DNA from: Candidatus Moraniibacteriota bacterium
GTDB taxonomy: Bacteria > Patescibacteriota > Minisyncoccia > Moranbacterales > GCA-2747515
Assembly (NCBI GenBank): GCA_027031945.1
Contig: JALVPE010000040.1
Span: 5,771 to 39,155 of the forward strand
Direction of reading: 5' to 3'
Length of the DNA: 33,385 bases
The notes below the pieces were generated by a model. It saw nothing but the letters and a program-made list of their open reading frames with translations, had not been told where the DNA came from and ran no database searches. The position numbers and the translations under genes are program-made. Numbering within the stretch: the stretch's first letter is position 1; each line of letters begins with the position of its first letter. Below are positions 1 through 7,916 of the stretch, piece by piece.

Positions 1-291
1 AATTTCCATTTTTGCACTGTCGGTCATCATTTCTGGGTTCCAGGGTGGGTCAAAGGTTAATTCTATTTCTACGTTTTTGATTTTTTTATCTTCTTTTAAT
101 ACTTCAATGATATTGTCTTTTATTATATCGTAGAGCGGGCAACCTATGGTTGTGAGTGTCATTGTTATTTTTATATTTTCTCCGTCAATATACTGAGCAC
201 CATAAACCAGTCCCATTTCTGTGATAGGTAAGTTTAATTCTGGGTCAATGACTGAGTCTAGTTTTCGCATTATTTTTTTGTCTTTTTTCAT
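1..291 (-). CDS. sufT: SufT-like MIP18-family Fe-S assembly protein (C-terminus cut by window edge)
   Basis: 97 codons are visible from the ATG at 291; the reading frame stays open to base 1, so the end of the protein lies outside the window. The visible part has the MIP18/DUF59 pattern: an N-terminal segment with DPELNLPITEMGLVYG, a central TTIGCPLYDII stretch corresponding to the conserved cysteine loop, and FDPPWNPEMMTDSAK near the end. Members of this family help mature iron-sulfur proteins. It lies downstream of sufS and sufU on the same strand, 39 bases after the sufU stop, which supports a role in Fe-S assembly. No Shine-Dalgarno is visible; a perfect palindrome sits just before the start. 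The family call is firm, the SufT name follows from context. Confidence 0.85.
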   Translation of the reverse strand, partial: MKKDKKIMRKLDSVIDPELNLPITEMGLVYGAQYIDGENIKITMTLTTIGCPLYDIIKDNIIEVLKEDKKIKNVEIELTFDPPWNPEMMTDSAKMEI

Positions 292-299
292 AAGTTGTG

Positions 300-329
300 T
301 GTAGTGGACGGTCATGACCGTCCACTACA
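300..329. repeat. Perfect 30-base palindrome between sufU and sufT
   Basis: Two 15-base arms (TGTAGTGGACGGTCA and its exact reverse complement) meet with no spacer. It starts one base past the sufU stop codon and ends 8 bases before the sufT ATG (minus-strand sense). There is no T-run after it, so it is not a standard terminator. It could be an mRNA hairpin acting on sufT translation or message stability, a protein-binding operator, or a REP-like mobile palindrome. Confidence 0.85.
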
Positions 330-330
330 T

Positions 331-705
331 TTATTCTTCAATTTTTTCAAATTCTAGCGCTTTTTGTATTGTTTCAATTCCTAGTAGGGCACATTTAATT
401 CTACCAATTCCTATTTCAATTCCTAGTAATTCTATTATATCATCTCTGGAAATTTGCAGAACTTCCTCAACAGATTTACCTTTTATTTCATCAGTTACCA
501 TTGAAGTGCTAGCTTGTGAAATTGCACAACCTTCTCCTTCAAATTTTATGTCTTTTATAATATTATTTTCCACTACTATAGTTGTACAAATTTTATCGCC
601 ACAAGTAGGGTTATTTGCGCATCTCTCATGTGTAGGATTATTAAGTCTGCCACTGTTTTGCGGATTATGATAATGTTCTAAAATTTCTTCTTGATACAGA
701 TCCAT
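331..705 (-). CDS. sufU: SufU iron-sulfur cluster assembly sulfur-transfer protein
   Basis: 124 residues of the IscU/SufU fold. SufU accepts sulfur from the SufS cysteine desulfurase and passes it to the SufBCD scaffold. The metal/sulfur ligands are visible: C35 and D37 in NNPTCGDK, C60 in GEGCAISQAS, and C105 in GRIKCALLG. The N-terminus MDLYQEEILEHYHNPQNSG is typical of the family. It is somewhat shorter than the usual SufU of about 140-150 residues, the difference falling between C60 and C105. It lies 36 bases downstream of sufS on the same strand and is probably cotranscribed with it. The start has no clear Shine-Dalgarno. Confidence 0.95.
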   Translation of the reverse strand: MDLYQEEILEHYHNPQNSGRLNNPTHERCANNPTCGDKICTTIVVENNIIKDIKFEGEGCAISQASTSMVTDEIKGKSVEEVLQISRDDIIELLGIEIGIGRIKCALLGIETIQKALEFEKIEE

Positions 706-741
706 GATTTTAATTCACAATTTACCATTTACAACTCACCA

Positions 742-1968
742 TTAACTTAACGTCTTGTCAACCATCTTTAGTCCCTCAATCAATTTATCAATATCTTCTT
801 TTTCATTATACACAGAAAAACTTGCTCTTGCAGTTGCGTTTATTCCTAGTACATCTGTATGTAGTGGCATTGCGCAGTGTTGTCCTGCTCGGATTGCTAT
901 GTTCATTTTGTCGTCCAATATTGTAGCTATATCGTGTGGATGATGATTTTTGAATGTGAAGCTTATTGCGCCTGAGCGTTTTTCTATGTCTTTTGGTCCG
1001 TATATTTTTATTGTATCACCAAATTCTTCTTGAAAACTATCTATACAGTATTGCATTAGTTCTTTTTCGTGCGCGCGTATTTCTCTGAGCAAAAAACCAT
1101 TCATATAATCAATTGCTTCTCTGGACGCTGTTACTCCTGCGATGTTGGGAGTGCCTGCTTCTAACTTTTGAGGTACATCTGCAAATGTGGTACAGGTATC
1201 GGTTACTTCTTCTATCATCTCGCCTCCGGTAAACAGTGGTTCAAGTAATTCTAGTTTTTCTTTTTTGCCATAGAGAATTCCTACACCAGTTGGTCCGAAT
1301 AATTTATGCATAGAAAAAGCTAAGTAATCACAATCAAGTTTTTGTACATCAACAAGTAGATGAGATACAGCTTGCGCGGCGTCTACTATTATTAGTGTGT
1401 TGGGATTTTTTTTGCGAACTTTCTGGGTAATTTCTGCAATAGGATTAATTGTTCCTAGTACATTTGATACAAATGTCAGTGCTAGGATTTTTGTATTTTC
1501 ATCAATGTTATCGAGTAGTTTGTCTATGTTAATTGTGCCATCTTTTTTTAGTGGGATCACTCTAAAATCTGCACCGGTTTTGAGAGAGAGTTGTTGCCAA
1601 GGCACAAAGTTTGCGTGATGTTCCATCGCAGTTGTAACTATGTTGTGGTTTTTTTTGATTGAGCCCAGAAGTCCATAGGCAATAGTATTAAGACTGGCAG
1701 TTGTACCAGACGTGAAAACAATCTCATCGCTACTATCAGAGTATATGAAATTTGCCACAGATTTTCGACTTAGTTCATACTCCTGGGTTGCTTTTGTGCT
1801 ATTTCTATATGCACCTCTTGCCACATTGGCATTGTAAGAATTATAATATTCCAAAATCTTGGCAACTACCGGTCGTGGAGTAAGTGAAGTAGCACAAGAA
1901 TCGAGATAAATCAGGCTTTCATCTCGAGTAAAAATATCATAATCTCGTTTAATCTTCGCTATATCCAT
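742..1968 (-). CDS. sufS: SufS group II cysteine desulfurase
   Basis: 408 residues, normal length for SufS. This PLP enzyme removes sulfur from cysteine as a persulfide for Fe-S cluster building. Visible landmarks: FTSGTTASLN (about 85-94) for cofactor phosphate binding, EHHAN (116-120), DAAQA with D196, the PLP lysine K222 in SMHKLFGPTGVG, and the catalytic cysteine C365 in RAGQHCAMPLH. The last motif is the SufS/CsdA type rather than the IscS type. It is first in a minus-strand run sufS-sufU-sufT. A TTGACT-N17-TAAAGT promoter predicts transcription starting at about 1969, one base before the ATG, so the message may be leaderless. Confidence 0.97.
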   Translation of the reverse strand: MDIAKIKRDYDIFTRDESLIYLDSCATSLTPRPVVAKILEYYNSYNANVARGAYRNSTKATQEYELSRKSVANFIYSDSSDEIVFTSGTTASLNTIAYGLLGSIKKNHNIVTTAMEHHANFVPWQQLSLKTGADFRVIPLKKDGTINIDKLLDNIDENTKILALTFVSNVLGTINPIAEITQKVRKKNPNTLIIVDAAQAVSHLLVDVQKLDCDYLAFSMHKLFGPTGVGILYGKKEKLELLEPLFTGGEMIEEVTDTCTTFADVPQKLEAGTPNIAGVTASREAIDYMNGFLLREIRAHEKELMQYCIDSFQEEFGDTIKIYGPKDIEKRSGAISFTFKNHHPHDIATILDDKMNIAIRAGQHCAMPLHTDVLGINATARASFSVYNEKEDIDKLIEGLKMVDKTLS

Positions 1969-1975
1969 ATCTGTT

Positions 1976-2004
1976 ACTTTATGTTATTTGTTGGCAAAAG
2001 TCAA
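1976..2004 (-). promoter_or_regulatory. Predicted promoter of sufS operon, near-leaderless
   Basis: On the minus strand, TTGACT (2004-1999), 17 bases, then TAAAGT (1981-1976). A start site 7 bases past the -10 falls at about 1969, directly before the sufS ATG at 1968. Predicted from sequence only. Confidence 0.6.
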
Positions 2005-2133
2005 AGTATACATATTGACAATTAGTAAGATATATGCAAGCATGCAATATAACATAAATTCATTAAGAATTGATGTTTGGATTGATGATAACAGTAATTC
2101 TGAGAGACGTGTTATTTAACAAAGGAGATTATT

Positions 2134-2559
2134 ATGACTGGAGGAGTTACTGATGTAAATGGACGACTGTTTGATTCGTGGGTGTTGATTGAATTTACAA
2201 CTGAGTTAAATGGAAATCAGTATAGAAATTTTGTGAATGACTTAATGGTACAATTCATAACCGAATCAGATTCAACTTTCACATTTAATCAAGCAAAGCA
2301 ACTTGTTGATGGTGGTCAAGACTGGAATGATGAAGGGGGTATACATGGATTCCAAATAAATGGGCGATATATCTCATCTTGTAAAGCTTATTATTTTGAT
2401 GAGAATGATTTTAATATGCCAAAGTCAATTCTGTTTTGTAATCACTATTCAGAGGATGATGTAAAAGAAGTTTTTGAGTTGACAGGGGCTTTTGAAAAAT
2501 TCCTTAAGAAAGAGGGAATTAAATATGAGAGGAAAAATCGCTATCGTTATGAAAGCTAA
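2134..2559 (+). CDS. Hypothetical protein, 141 aa
   Basis: I do not recognise this protein. It is soluble, with no membrane segment, and has mixed alpha/beta composition (DSWVLIEFTTELNGNQYRNF; WNDEGGIHGFQINGRYISS; a lysine/arginine-rich end KKEGIKYERKNRYRYES). The start is well supported: AAAGGAG lies 6 bases before the ATG, a strong Shine-Dalgarno that most housekeeping genes here lack. It is followed 17 bases later by a second small gene with its own GGAGG, so the two probably form a pair ending at the terminator at 2814. It is divergent from sufS. I could not assign a convincing promoter in the 165-base gap. Confidence 0.75.
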   Translation: MTGGVTDVNGRLFDSWVLIEFTTELNGNQYRNFVNDLMVQFITESDSTFTFNQAKQLVDGGQDWNDEGGIHGFQINGRYISSCKAYYFDENDFNMPKSILFCNHYSEDDVKEVFELTGAFEKFLKKEGIKYERKNRYRYES

Positions 2560-2576
2560 TATGATGGAGGGATATG

Positions 2577-2804
2577 ATGATTACAATGAAAGAAGTTTTG
2601 ATAAAAATTCAAATTGGTGATTCGCATATACCTGTTTTTATAACTGGCTTCGGCGCCAATTTGTTGGAAGTTACAGTATTACAAATCTTCAGTGATTTTG
2701 CTGAGGTTGAAATTATTTCAAATAACTTTGAGGAAAATGAATATGAAGGGACGTATTTAGTCCCATTTTCTTTAATTGTTATCAAAAATAAACTCAAACT
2801 TTAA
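2577..2804 (+). CDS. Hypothetical protein, about 75 aa
   Basis: A small soluble protein of mostly beta-strand character (KEVLIKIQIGDSHIPVFITG; LLEVTVLQIFSDFAEVEII). I do not recognise it. Tandem ATGs occur at 2574 and 2577; the second is better spaced (6 bases) from GGAGG at 2566-2570, so I prefer 2577. It follows the 141-aa gene and ends 9 bases before a strong palindromic terminator. The pairing of the two genes suggests a shared function, but nothing visible identifies it. Confidence 0.7.
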   Translation: MITMKEVLIKIQIGDSHIPVFITGFGANLLEVTVLQIFSDFAEVEIISNNFEENEYEGTYLVPFSLIVIKNKLKL

Positions 2805-2813
2805 AAGTATTTT

Positions 2814-2853
2814 GTTCGTGTATCTATATAGATACACGAACCTTTTTTGTTTT
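2814..2853 (+). terminator. Rho-independent terminator with 28-base perfect palindrome
   Basis: GTTCGTGTATCT, ATAT, then the exact reverse complement (2814-2841), followed by CTTTTTTGTTTT. It lies just after the small gene pair and before dxs. Confidence 0.9.
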
Positions 2854-2886
2854 CTTGATAGATAATTTGTGATAGACTTATATAGT

Positions 2887-4761
2887 ATGAATAATAAGAA
2901 AAAACAACAATATAATATTTTGTGTGACATAAATGATTCGTCAGATGTTCGTGCTTTGGACAGGAATCAGTTGTCTGAACTTAGTGATGAGATGCGGAAA
3001 TTTTTAATCGAAAGTGTTTCTCAGACCGGGGGACATTTCGGGTCTAATTTGGGTGTAGTGGAGCTTACGGTTGCACTTCATCATGTTTTTGATACTCCTC
3101 GTGATAGGATTATCTGGGACGTGGGTCATCAGACATATCCGCACAAGATTTTGACAGGGCGTAAAGATAAATTTTGTACAATTAGACAAAAGGATGGTTT
3201 AACACCATTTCCTAAACGAGATGAAAGTGAATATGATGCTTTCGGAGTGGGGCACAGTGCTACTTCAATTAGTGCGGCAGTTGGAATGGAGAGAGCAAAT
3301 CGTGATAGGAGAAATTCGCCTCACATTGTGGCAGTAATTGGAGATGGTGCGCTAACCGGTGGAATGGCCTTTGAAGCATTAAATCATGCTGGTGATATAG
3401 AGTCAGATGTCTTAGTGATACTTAATGATAATAAAATGTCTATTTCTCCAAATGTGGGAGCAATGCATAAATATTTAACACGACTTATTTCATCCAAAAA
3501 GTTTCAACATTTGCGCAGTAGCAGTAAAGAAGTTCTATCAAAAAAGGCGCCAGCAGTTCATGAAGTTGCCAGACGTGCTGAATTGGGGGCTAAAAGTATG
3601 ATTACACCGGGACTTTTGTTTGAAGAGCTGGGTTTTGGGTATTATGGTCCAATTGATGGACATGATGTTGAGGCGCTTGTAGATGTTTTGCATAATGTAA
3701 AAAATATTAAAGGACCGCGACTTTTACATGTTATTACAGAAAAAGGCAGAGGTTATAAGTATGCGAAAAAAGATGCAACGTCACTACATGCTGTAAGCCC
3801 TTTTTGTGTAAAAACCGGTAAAAAGCTAGAAAAAAAGACAAAACAACAAACTTTCACAGACGTTTTTGACACTTGGATAAATACTAAGGCAAAAAAAGAC
3901 AAAAAATTACATGCAATTACTCCAGCAATGTGCGAGGGCTCTGGACTTAAAGAATTTAGAGAAAATTTTTCAGATAGATACCATGATGTAGGAATAGCCG
4001 AACAACATGCAGTTACGTTTGCGGCGGGACTTGCTTGTGAAAATAAAAAACCGGTAGTAGCAATTTATTCTACGTTTTTGCAAAGAGCTTATGATCAATT
4101 CATTCACGATGTTGCTTTGCAAAATTTGAATATCATGTTTGCAGTTGATAGAGCTGGCATAGTAGGTCCAGATGGAGCAACTCATGCAGGGAGTTTTGAT
4201 ATATCATTTCTTAGATGTGTGCCAAACGTCATCATTGCTGTGCCTGCTGATTTGCAAGAGAGTGCAAAAATGTTGGATGTATTATATGAACACGAGGGTG
4301 TAACAGTTGTGAGGTATCCGCGTGGAGGTGGTGCTGATAAATTAAACAAAAATGATACTGCTGTAAAAATTGGAAAAGGCGTAATTTTAAATAAAGGTAA
4401 AAAAGTAGCGATTATTGCTTTTGGAGCAATGGTTGAAAGATGTGTCGATATAGCAAAGGAACTGGATATGACATTGGTAAATATGCGGTTTGTAAAGCCT
4501 CTTGATGAAAACCTTATAAAAGAACTGGCAAAAACTCATAGTAGTTTCATAACTGTGGAAGATAACGTAGTGGCTGGTGGAGCTGGTAGTGCTGTGGGGG
4601 AATACGTTTTGAATGAGGGCATCGATATTAAAATCAAGATGTTAGGATTACCAGATAAATTTACAATTCATGGCTCAAGAGATGAGGTTTTGGAAGATGT
4701 AGGGCTTTCAGAAAGTAAAATTAAACAAAATATTAAAGAATGGTTAAGTGAAACAAATTAA
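2887..4761 (+). CDS. dxs: 1-deoxy-D-xylulose-5-phosphate synthase
   Basis: 624 residues from the ATG at 2887; a GTG in frame at 2869 would add 6. Dxs condenses pyruvate with glyceraldehyde 3-phosphate, using thiamine diphosphate, to start the MEP isoprenoid route. Visible: GGHFGSNLGVVELTVALH near the N-terminus, WDVGHQTYPHKILTGR, the ThDP/Mg motif VIGDGALTGG to ILNDNKMSISPN (about 150-185), the catalytic glutamate in DVGIAEQHAVTFAAGLA (E372), and a C-terminal transketolase domain. Full length for the family. I prefer the ATG because the family N-terminus begins near there; no Shine-Dalgarno supports either start. It overlaps the next gene by 14 bases. Confidence 0.97.
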   Translation: MNNKKKQQYNILCDINDSSDVRALDRNQLSELSDEMRKFLIESVSQTGGHFGSNLGVVELTVALHHVFDTPRDRIIWDVGHQTYPHKILTGRKDKFCTIRQKDGLTPFPKRDESEYDAFGVGHSATSISAAVGMERANRDRRNSPHIVAVIGDGALTGGMAFEALNHAGDIESDVLVILNDNKMSISPNVGAMHKYLTRLISSKKFQHLRSSSKEVLSKKAPAVHEVARRAELGAKSMITPGLLFEELGFGYYGPIDGHDVEALVDVLHNVKNIKGPRLLHVITEKGRGYKYAKKDATSLHAVSPFCVKTGKKLEKKTKQQTFTDVFDTWINTKAKKDKKLHAITPAMCEGSGLKEFRENFSDRYHDVGIAEQHAVTFAAGLACENKKPVVAIYSTFLQRAYDQFIHDVALQNLNIMFAVDRAGIVGPDGATHAGSFDISFLRCVPNVIIAVPADLQESAKMLDVLYEHEGVTVVRYPRGGGADKLNKNDTAVKIGKGVILNKGKKVAIIAFGAMVERCVDIAKELDMTLVNMRFVKPLDENLIKELAKTHSSFITVEDNVVAGGAGSAVGEYVLNEGIDIKIKMLGLPDKFTIHGSRDEVLEDVGLSESKIKQNIKEWLSETN

Positions 4762-5302
4762 AAGAAAAAAAATAATATTAACTATAGCAATTAGTGCATT
4801 GGTTATTTGGGCCATTTTTTTGTTTAATGTGGATGTGAATGTACTAGTAGAATCAATGGGTATAAGAAACATGTATCTCATACTTTTGTTGGTAGCTGTT
4901 TTGTCTAGCACTTCTTTTCTTACATCGGCATCATTTTATGCTACGTTTTTTGCATATTTGGGCGCGGGTTTTGACCCTGTAATAATTAGTGTTATAGGAG
5001 GCATTGGGATGGCAGTGGGAGATAGTTTATTTTTCTTTATTTCTCGTCATGCAGGAGATGTGATGAGTATGAGTAATAGTAAAATATATAACAGCATGTT
5101 TAAATATGTGACAAAACTGCCAAGTTGGGGAGTCTATCTGTTTACATATTTGTATGCATCATTTGCGCCTATTCCAAATGATATTCTAATTGTAATGTTG
5201 GGAGTTTTGAAATTTAAATATTCTAGAATAATCCCAATCATTATAGTGGGTGATATAACATTGCTTTTTTTGATTGCAGGTGGATTGTATTATGTATTGT
5301 AA
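4748..5302 (+). CDS. VTT/DedA-like (SNARE-associated) integral membrane protein
   Basis: 184 residues with about five hydrophobic segments (near residues 10-28, 40-60, 72-98, 130-150 and 160-182). The stretch FAPIPNDILIVMLGVLKFKYSRIIPII resembles the proline-containing re-entrant segment and following helix of VTT-domain proteins (DedA, YqaA, TVP38), some of which move lipids such as undecaprenyl phosphate between membrane leaflets. The GTG start overlaps the end of dxs in another frame, pointing to translational coupling. Dxs feeds isoprenoid lipid synthesis, so a role with polyprenyl-phosphate carriers is an attractive inference, not shown. Family call moderate; substrate unknown. Confidence 0.75.
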   Translation: MKQIKRKKIILTIAISALVIWAIFLFNVDVNVLVESMGIRNMYLILLLVAVLSSTSFLTSASFYATFFAYLGAGFDPVIISVIGGIGMAVGDSLFFFISRHAGDVMSMSNSKIYNSMFKYVTKLPSWGVYLFTYLYASFAPIPNDILIVMLGVLKFKYSRIIPIIIVGDITLLFLIAGGLYYVL

Positions 5303-5311
5303 CCTTAACTT

Positions 5312-5860
5312 ATGATACAAAATATTATAAAAATAGATGATAAAAATATTTCGTATACATTAAAAAGACGGAAATATCAAAGACAAATCAATTTCATCGT
5401 GCATCAAGATGGTTCACTTATCGTCACTGCTCCAAAAATGTGTAGGCAAGTGTTTATAGAAAAAGAAATAATCAAGCATTCTCAATGGATTACAAAACAA
5501 ATCGGAGACAAAAATAATAATATCACAATAGATGAAAGTGTGATAAATTATATGAAAAAAACACTCAAACCAATAGTAGAAGCGAAACTTCTGCAATTTA
5601 ATTCTTATTACAACTTTGAATACAAAAGAGTGTCTATAAGGCATCAGGCAACGAGGTGGGGTAGTTGTAGTAGTAAAGGAAACCTAAACTTTAATTGTAA
5701 AATGATGTGTTTACCCGATGAATTGCGAGATTATATTGTGGTGCATGAACTGTGTCATTTACAAGAAATGAATCATTCAAAAAAATTTTGGACATTGGTA
5801 AAAAAAACTGTACCTAATTACAAAGAATTAAGGGCACAGTTAAAAGATGTTAAAATATAG
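5312..5860 (+). CDS. YgjP-like (DUF45) zinc metallopeptidase
   Basis: 182 residues. The C-terminal half has the YgjP/SprT-like signature: RHQATRWGSCSSKGNLNFN (about 111-128), then VVHELCHLQEMNHSKKFW, giving the HExxH zinc motif H145-E146-H149 and a likely third histidine at H155. The N-terminal part matches the beta-rich region of this family. Physiological substrates are generally unknown. It starts 9 bases after the VTT protein and is probably in the dxs operon. It converges with the next minus-strand gene with only 2 bases between the stops and no terminator hairpin. Confidence 0.92.
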   Translation: MIQNIIKIDDKNISYTLKRRKYQRQINFIVHQDGSLIVTAPKMCRQVFIEKEIIKHSQWITKQIGDKNNNITIDESVINYMKKTLKPIVEAKLLQFNSYYNFEYKRVSIRHQATRWGSCSSKGNLNFNCKMMCLPDELRDYIVVHELCHLQEMNHSKKFWTLVKKTVPNYKELRAQLKDVKI

Positions 5861-5862
5861 AC

Positions 5863-6735
5863 TTATCTATTATTATTAATTCCTATACTGCTAATGCCAA
5901 CATCGGAAGTTGGGTCAGCAGAGATGTTATCGCTGTCAACATTATTATATGACTGAAATTTTACATGTGAAGGTTTATTGTTGCCATAAATTTCGCCATT
6001 ATGTATATTATCAAGTCTCCCTCTATTTTTTCTAAGCATACCATGTTGTATATTACCAAGAGAATTTACTGTTGGATATTTTTCTCCCATGCGATGCAAA
6101 CGTATCGGTACGGCATTGAGTTTGTTAACGTGTGTTGTGCCAAATTTGACACCCTTTAAATCATTTAGTAGCACTTGTTCATGAAGATTTTGAGCTCCTC
6201 GTAATGTTTCTAAAACACTATTAAGATGAGCATCCCCATGCATAGTTTTTGGTTTTAATCTTCCATTTTTTGTAATAATCATTCTATTCCTTTGCGCCTT
6301 TTGTGCATTTATATATTCTAACGCAGTATTGTGTGTAGTGTGTTGCTTGTTGTATTCTTGTGTTTGTGCAACAGCGCCCTTAACCGCATCTAGTGTGCCA
6401 GCTTGTGCTGCCGCAGGCGCGAGAAGAGCAAGAAGAGTCAGTGCATTCCTTAAAGCCTTAATTTTTCCAATTTTTTTTAAAAATCCACCCGTTTCTTTAT
6501 TTAATTTTTCCGTGACTTCAGGTTCTTCATCATCTATCCCGTCAATATGGTTTAGTAATTTGTTTGTTCGTTTAATTACTTCATTACTTTGTGTATCTTG
6601 CTGGGCAAATTTTTTCCGTAGAAACTCGGGAGAAAATTCATCCTCGGGACCTTGTTCTGGAACATTATTTTGTTCTGGTGCGCTCAATTGCTCTGATTGT
6701 TCTTCTGGTGTAGTTGGTTTTTCAAAATTTGACAT
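5863..6735 (-). CDS. Hypothetical protein with one hydrophobic segment, 290 aa
   Basis: Not recognised. Residues 1-90 are polar and rich in Glu, Pro and Gln, probably disordered. A hydrophobic stretch at about 94-112 (ALRNALTLLALLAPAAAQA) follows a lysine-rich patch KKIGKIK and ends in AQA-G, like an internal signal-peptidase site or an inside-out membrane anchor. The remaining 180 residues are polar and basic, rich in His, Asn and Arg (TTHNTALEYINAQKAQRNRM; KNRGRLDNIHNGEIYGNNK). One reading is a secreted or surface-anchored basic domain carried on a cytoplasmic acidic tail. It lies 16 bases after the 164-aa gene in the same direction, so the two are likely cotranscribed. Confidence 0.7.
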   Translation of the reverse strand: MSNFEKPTTPEEQSEQLSAPEQNNVPEQGPEDEFSPEFLRKKFAQQDTQSNEVIKRTNKLLNHIDGIDDEEPEVTEKLNKETGGFLKKIGKIKALRNALTLLALLAPAAAQAGTLDAVKGAVAQTQEYNKQHTTHNTALEYINAQKAQRNRMIITKNGRLKPKTMHGDAHLNSVLETLRGAQNLHEQVLLNDLKGVKFGTTHVNKLNAVPIRLHRMGEKYPTVNSLGNIQHGMLRKNRGRLDNIHNGEIYGNNKPSHVKFQSYNNVDSDNISADPTSDVGISSIGINNNR

Positions 6736-6751
6736 AGTTTTGTTGATTAAT

Positions 6752-7246
6752 TTATAATTCTTTGATTTTTGCTAGTGCATCTTCGTAGTCGTCCTCATCT
6801 TGATCTTTTTGTAGTACTAAATGCTCTTGTTTGAGTTGCTCTATAAATTTTTTTGCTTGAGATATGAATTCTTCGTGAGCTTGCTCTTGCTCTTGTGATA
6901 ATTGTTTGAGAGCTGTTTGAGGATCTTCGCTTGATAATACTGCAGTGATAGAATCTAAAAATAATTTAAATTCATCTTCATTCATTGATATAATATCATC
7001 AATTAATTCAGTTTTTTGTTCTTCGGGTATTGATTCACTCGTATTTATCGCAGAGATGGCCATTATTTTTGATCTGGTATTTTGCCAAAAGCGTGGAAGC
7101 AATGCGGGATTATCTTCAAATGATTTGTGCATATCATTTATTTCTTCTTCACTCAAATCGTCCAAAAAAGAACTAAAGAGTTTTTTGTCGTCTTCACCAA
7201 GCTCACTCTGAGCGATAAAATCTTTTAGTTTTTGTAATGTATCCAT
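6752..7246 (-). CDS. Hypothetical acidic helical protein, 164 aa
   Basis: Very acidic and almost entirely helix-forming, with heptad-like Glu/Gln/Lys patterns (LKQLSQEQEQAHEEFISQAK; FIEQLKQEHLVLQKDQDEDD), so the C-terminal third is probably a coiled coil. No membrane segment and no recognised domain. The N-terminal half (DKKLFSSFLDDLSEEEINDM; ENPALLPRFWQNTRSK-type segments) suggests a helical bundle. It is first of the minus-strand pair with the 290-aa protein and divergent from the TrmH-type gene at 7361. Its acidity opposite a basic partner suggests the two might bind, which is inference. Confidence 0.7.
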   Translation of the reverse strand: MDTLQKLKDFIAQSELGEDDKKLFSSFLDDLSEEEINDMHKSFEDNPALLPRFWQNTRSKIMAISAINTSESIPEEQKTELIDDIISMNEDEFKLFLDSITAVLSSEDPQTALKQLSQEQEQAHEEFISQAKKFIEQLKQEHLVLQKDQDEDDYEDALAKIKEL

Positions 7247-7360
7247 TATTTTTTATTATTTTACATTTTAATTAATTTAATCTATTATAAATTATAATGA
7301 ATCAGCCTCTTAATGTAAAGCAATTATCTGTACACAAAGGCAATTTGTAGCAAAAAATTT

Positions 7361-7882
7361 ATGGAAAACATAGATAAAAAATTTTATTTAATCTTGCACA
7401 ATGTTAGAAGTGCCTATAATGTGGGTGCAGTTTTTCGTACTGCTGATGGAGCTGGTGTGGACAAAATATATTTGACAGGATACACACCAACTCCGCCAGA
7501 TGGTACAGAGATTTATACCACTAAGCCTGAGCGCAAAATTATCAAAACATCACTTGGAGCAATTGATTATGTGAAATGGGATAGATATGAAAAAGTTGAG
7601 GATTTGGTTGCTAAATTGAAAAAGAAAGGTGTCAAAATAGTGGCATTAGAGCAAGGAAAAAAGAGTATTGACTATAAAAAATTTGAAACGAACGAGAGTA
7701 TTGCTTTGGTACTGGGAAATGAGCCGGTAGGTATAGATGAGCAAACATTATCACTTTGTGATACAATGATAGATATACCAATGAGAGGGAAGAAACAGTC
7801 ACTAAACGTTTCCGTTGCTGCTGGAATTGCGATGTATGAACTCATTGATAAAGTGAAAACTTTTGAAAAAAAGTATTACTAA
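7361..7882 (+). CDS. TrmH/SpoU-family RNA 2'-O-methyltransferase
   Basis: 173 residues, one SPOUT domain without an extra RNA-binding domain. The three SpoU motifs are present: HNVRSAYNVGAVFRTADG (13-30), ALVLGNEPVGID (115-126) and IDIPMRGKKQSLNVSVAAGI (137-156), which build the knotted S-adenosylmethionine site. Members methylate ribose 2'-OH of tRNA or rRNA. The exact target cannot be read from sequence, so no gene symbol is given. It is divergent from the 6752-7246 gene; a TATAAT at 7293-7298 may serve it, with a leader of about 55 bases. Confidence 0.93.
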   Translation: MENIDKKFYLILHNVRSAYNVGAVFRTADGAGVDKIYLTGYTPTPPDGTEIYTTKPERKIIKTSLGAIDYVKWDRYEKVEDLVAKLKKKGVKIVALEQGKKSIDYKKFETNESIALVLGNEPVGIDEQTLSLCDTMIDIPMRGKKQSLNVSVAAGIAMYELIDKVKTFEKKYY

Positions 7883-7916
7883 ACATGTTAGTATTAATTG
7901 TTTAATCTACTACAAA

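Noticed and set aside
2015..2020. TTGACA as the -35 of a promoter for the 2134 gene
   Set aside because: No acceptable -10 lies 16-18 bases downstream.
2869..2886. GTG at 2869 as the start of dxs
   Set aside because: The extra six residues do not fit the family and there is no ribosome site; the ATG at 2887 is simpler.
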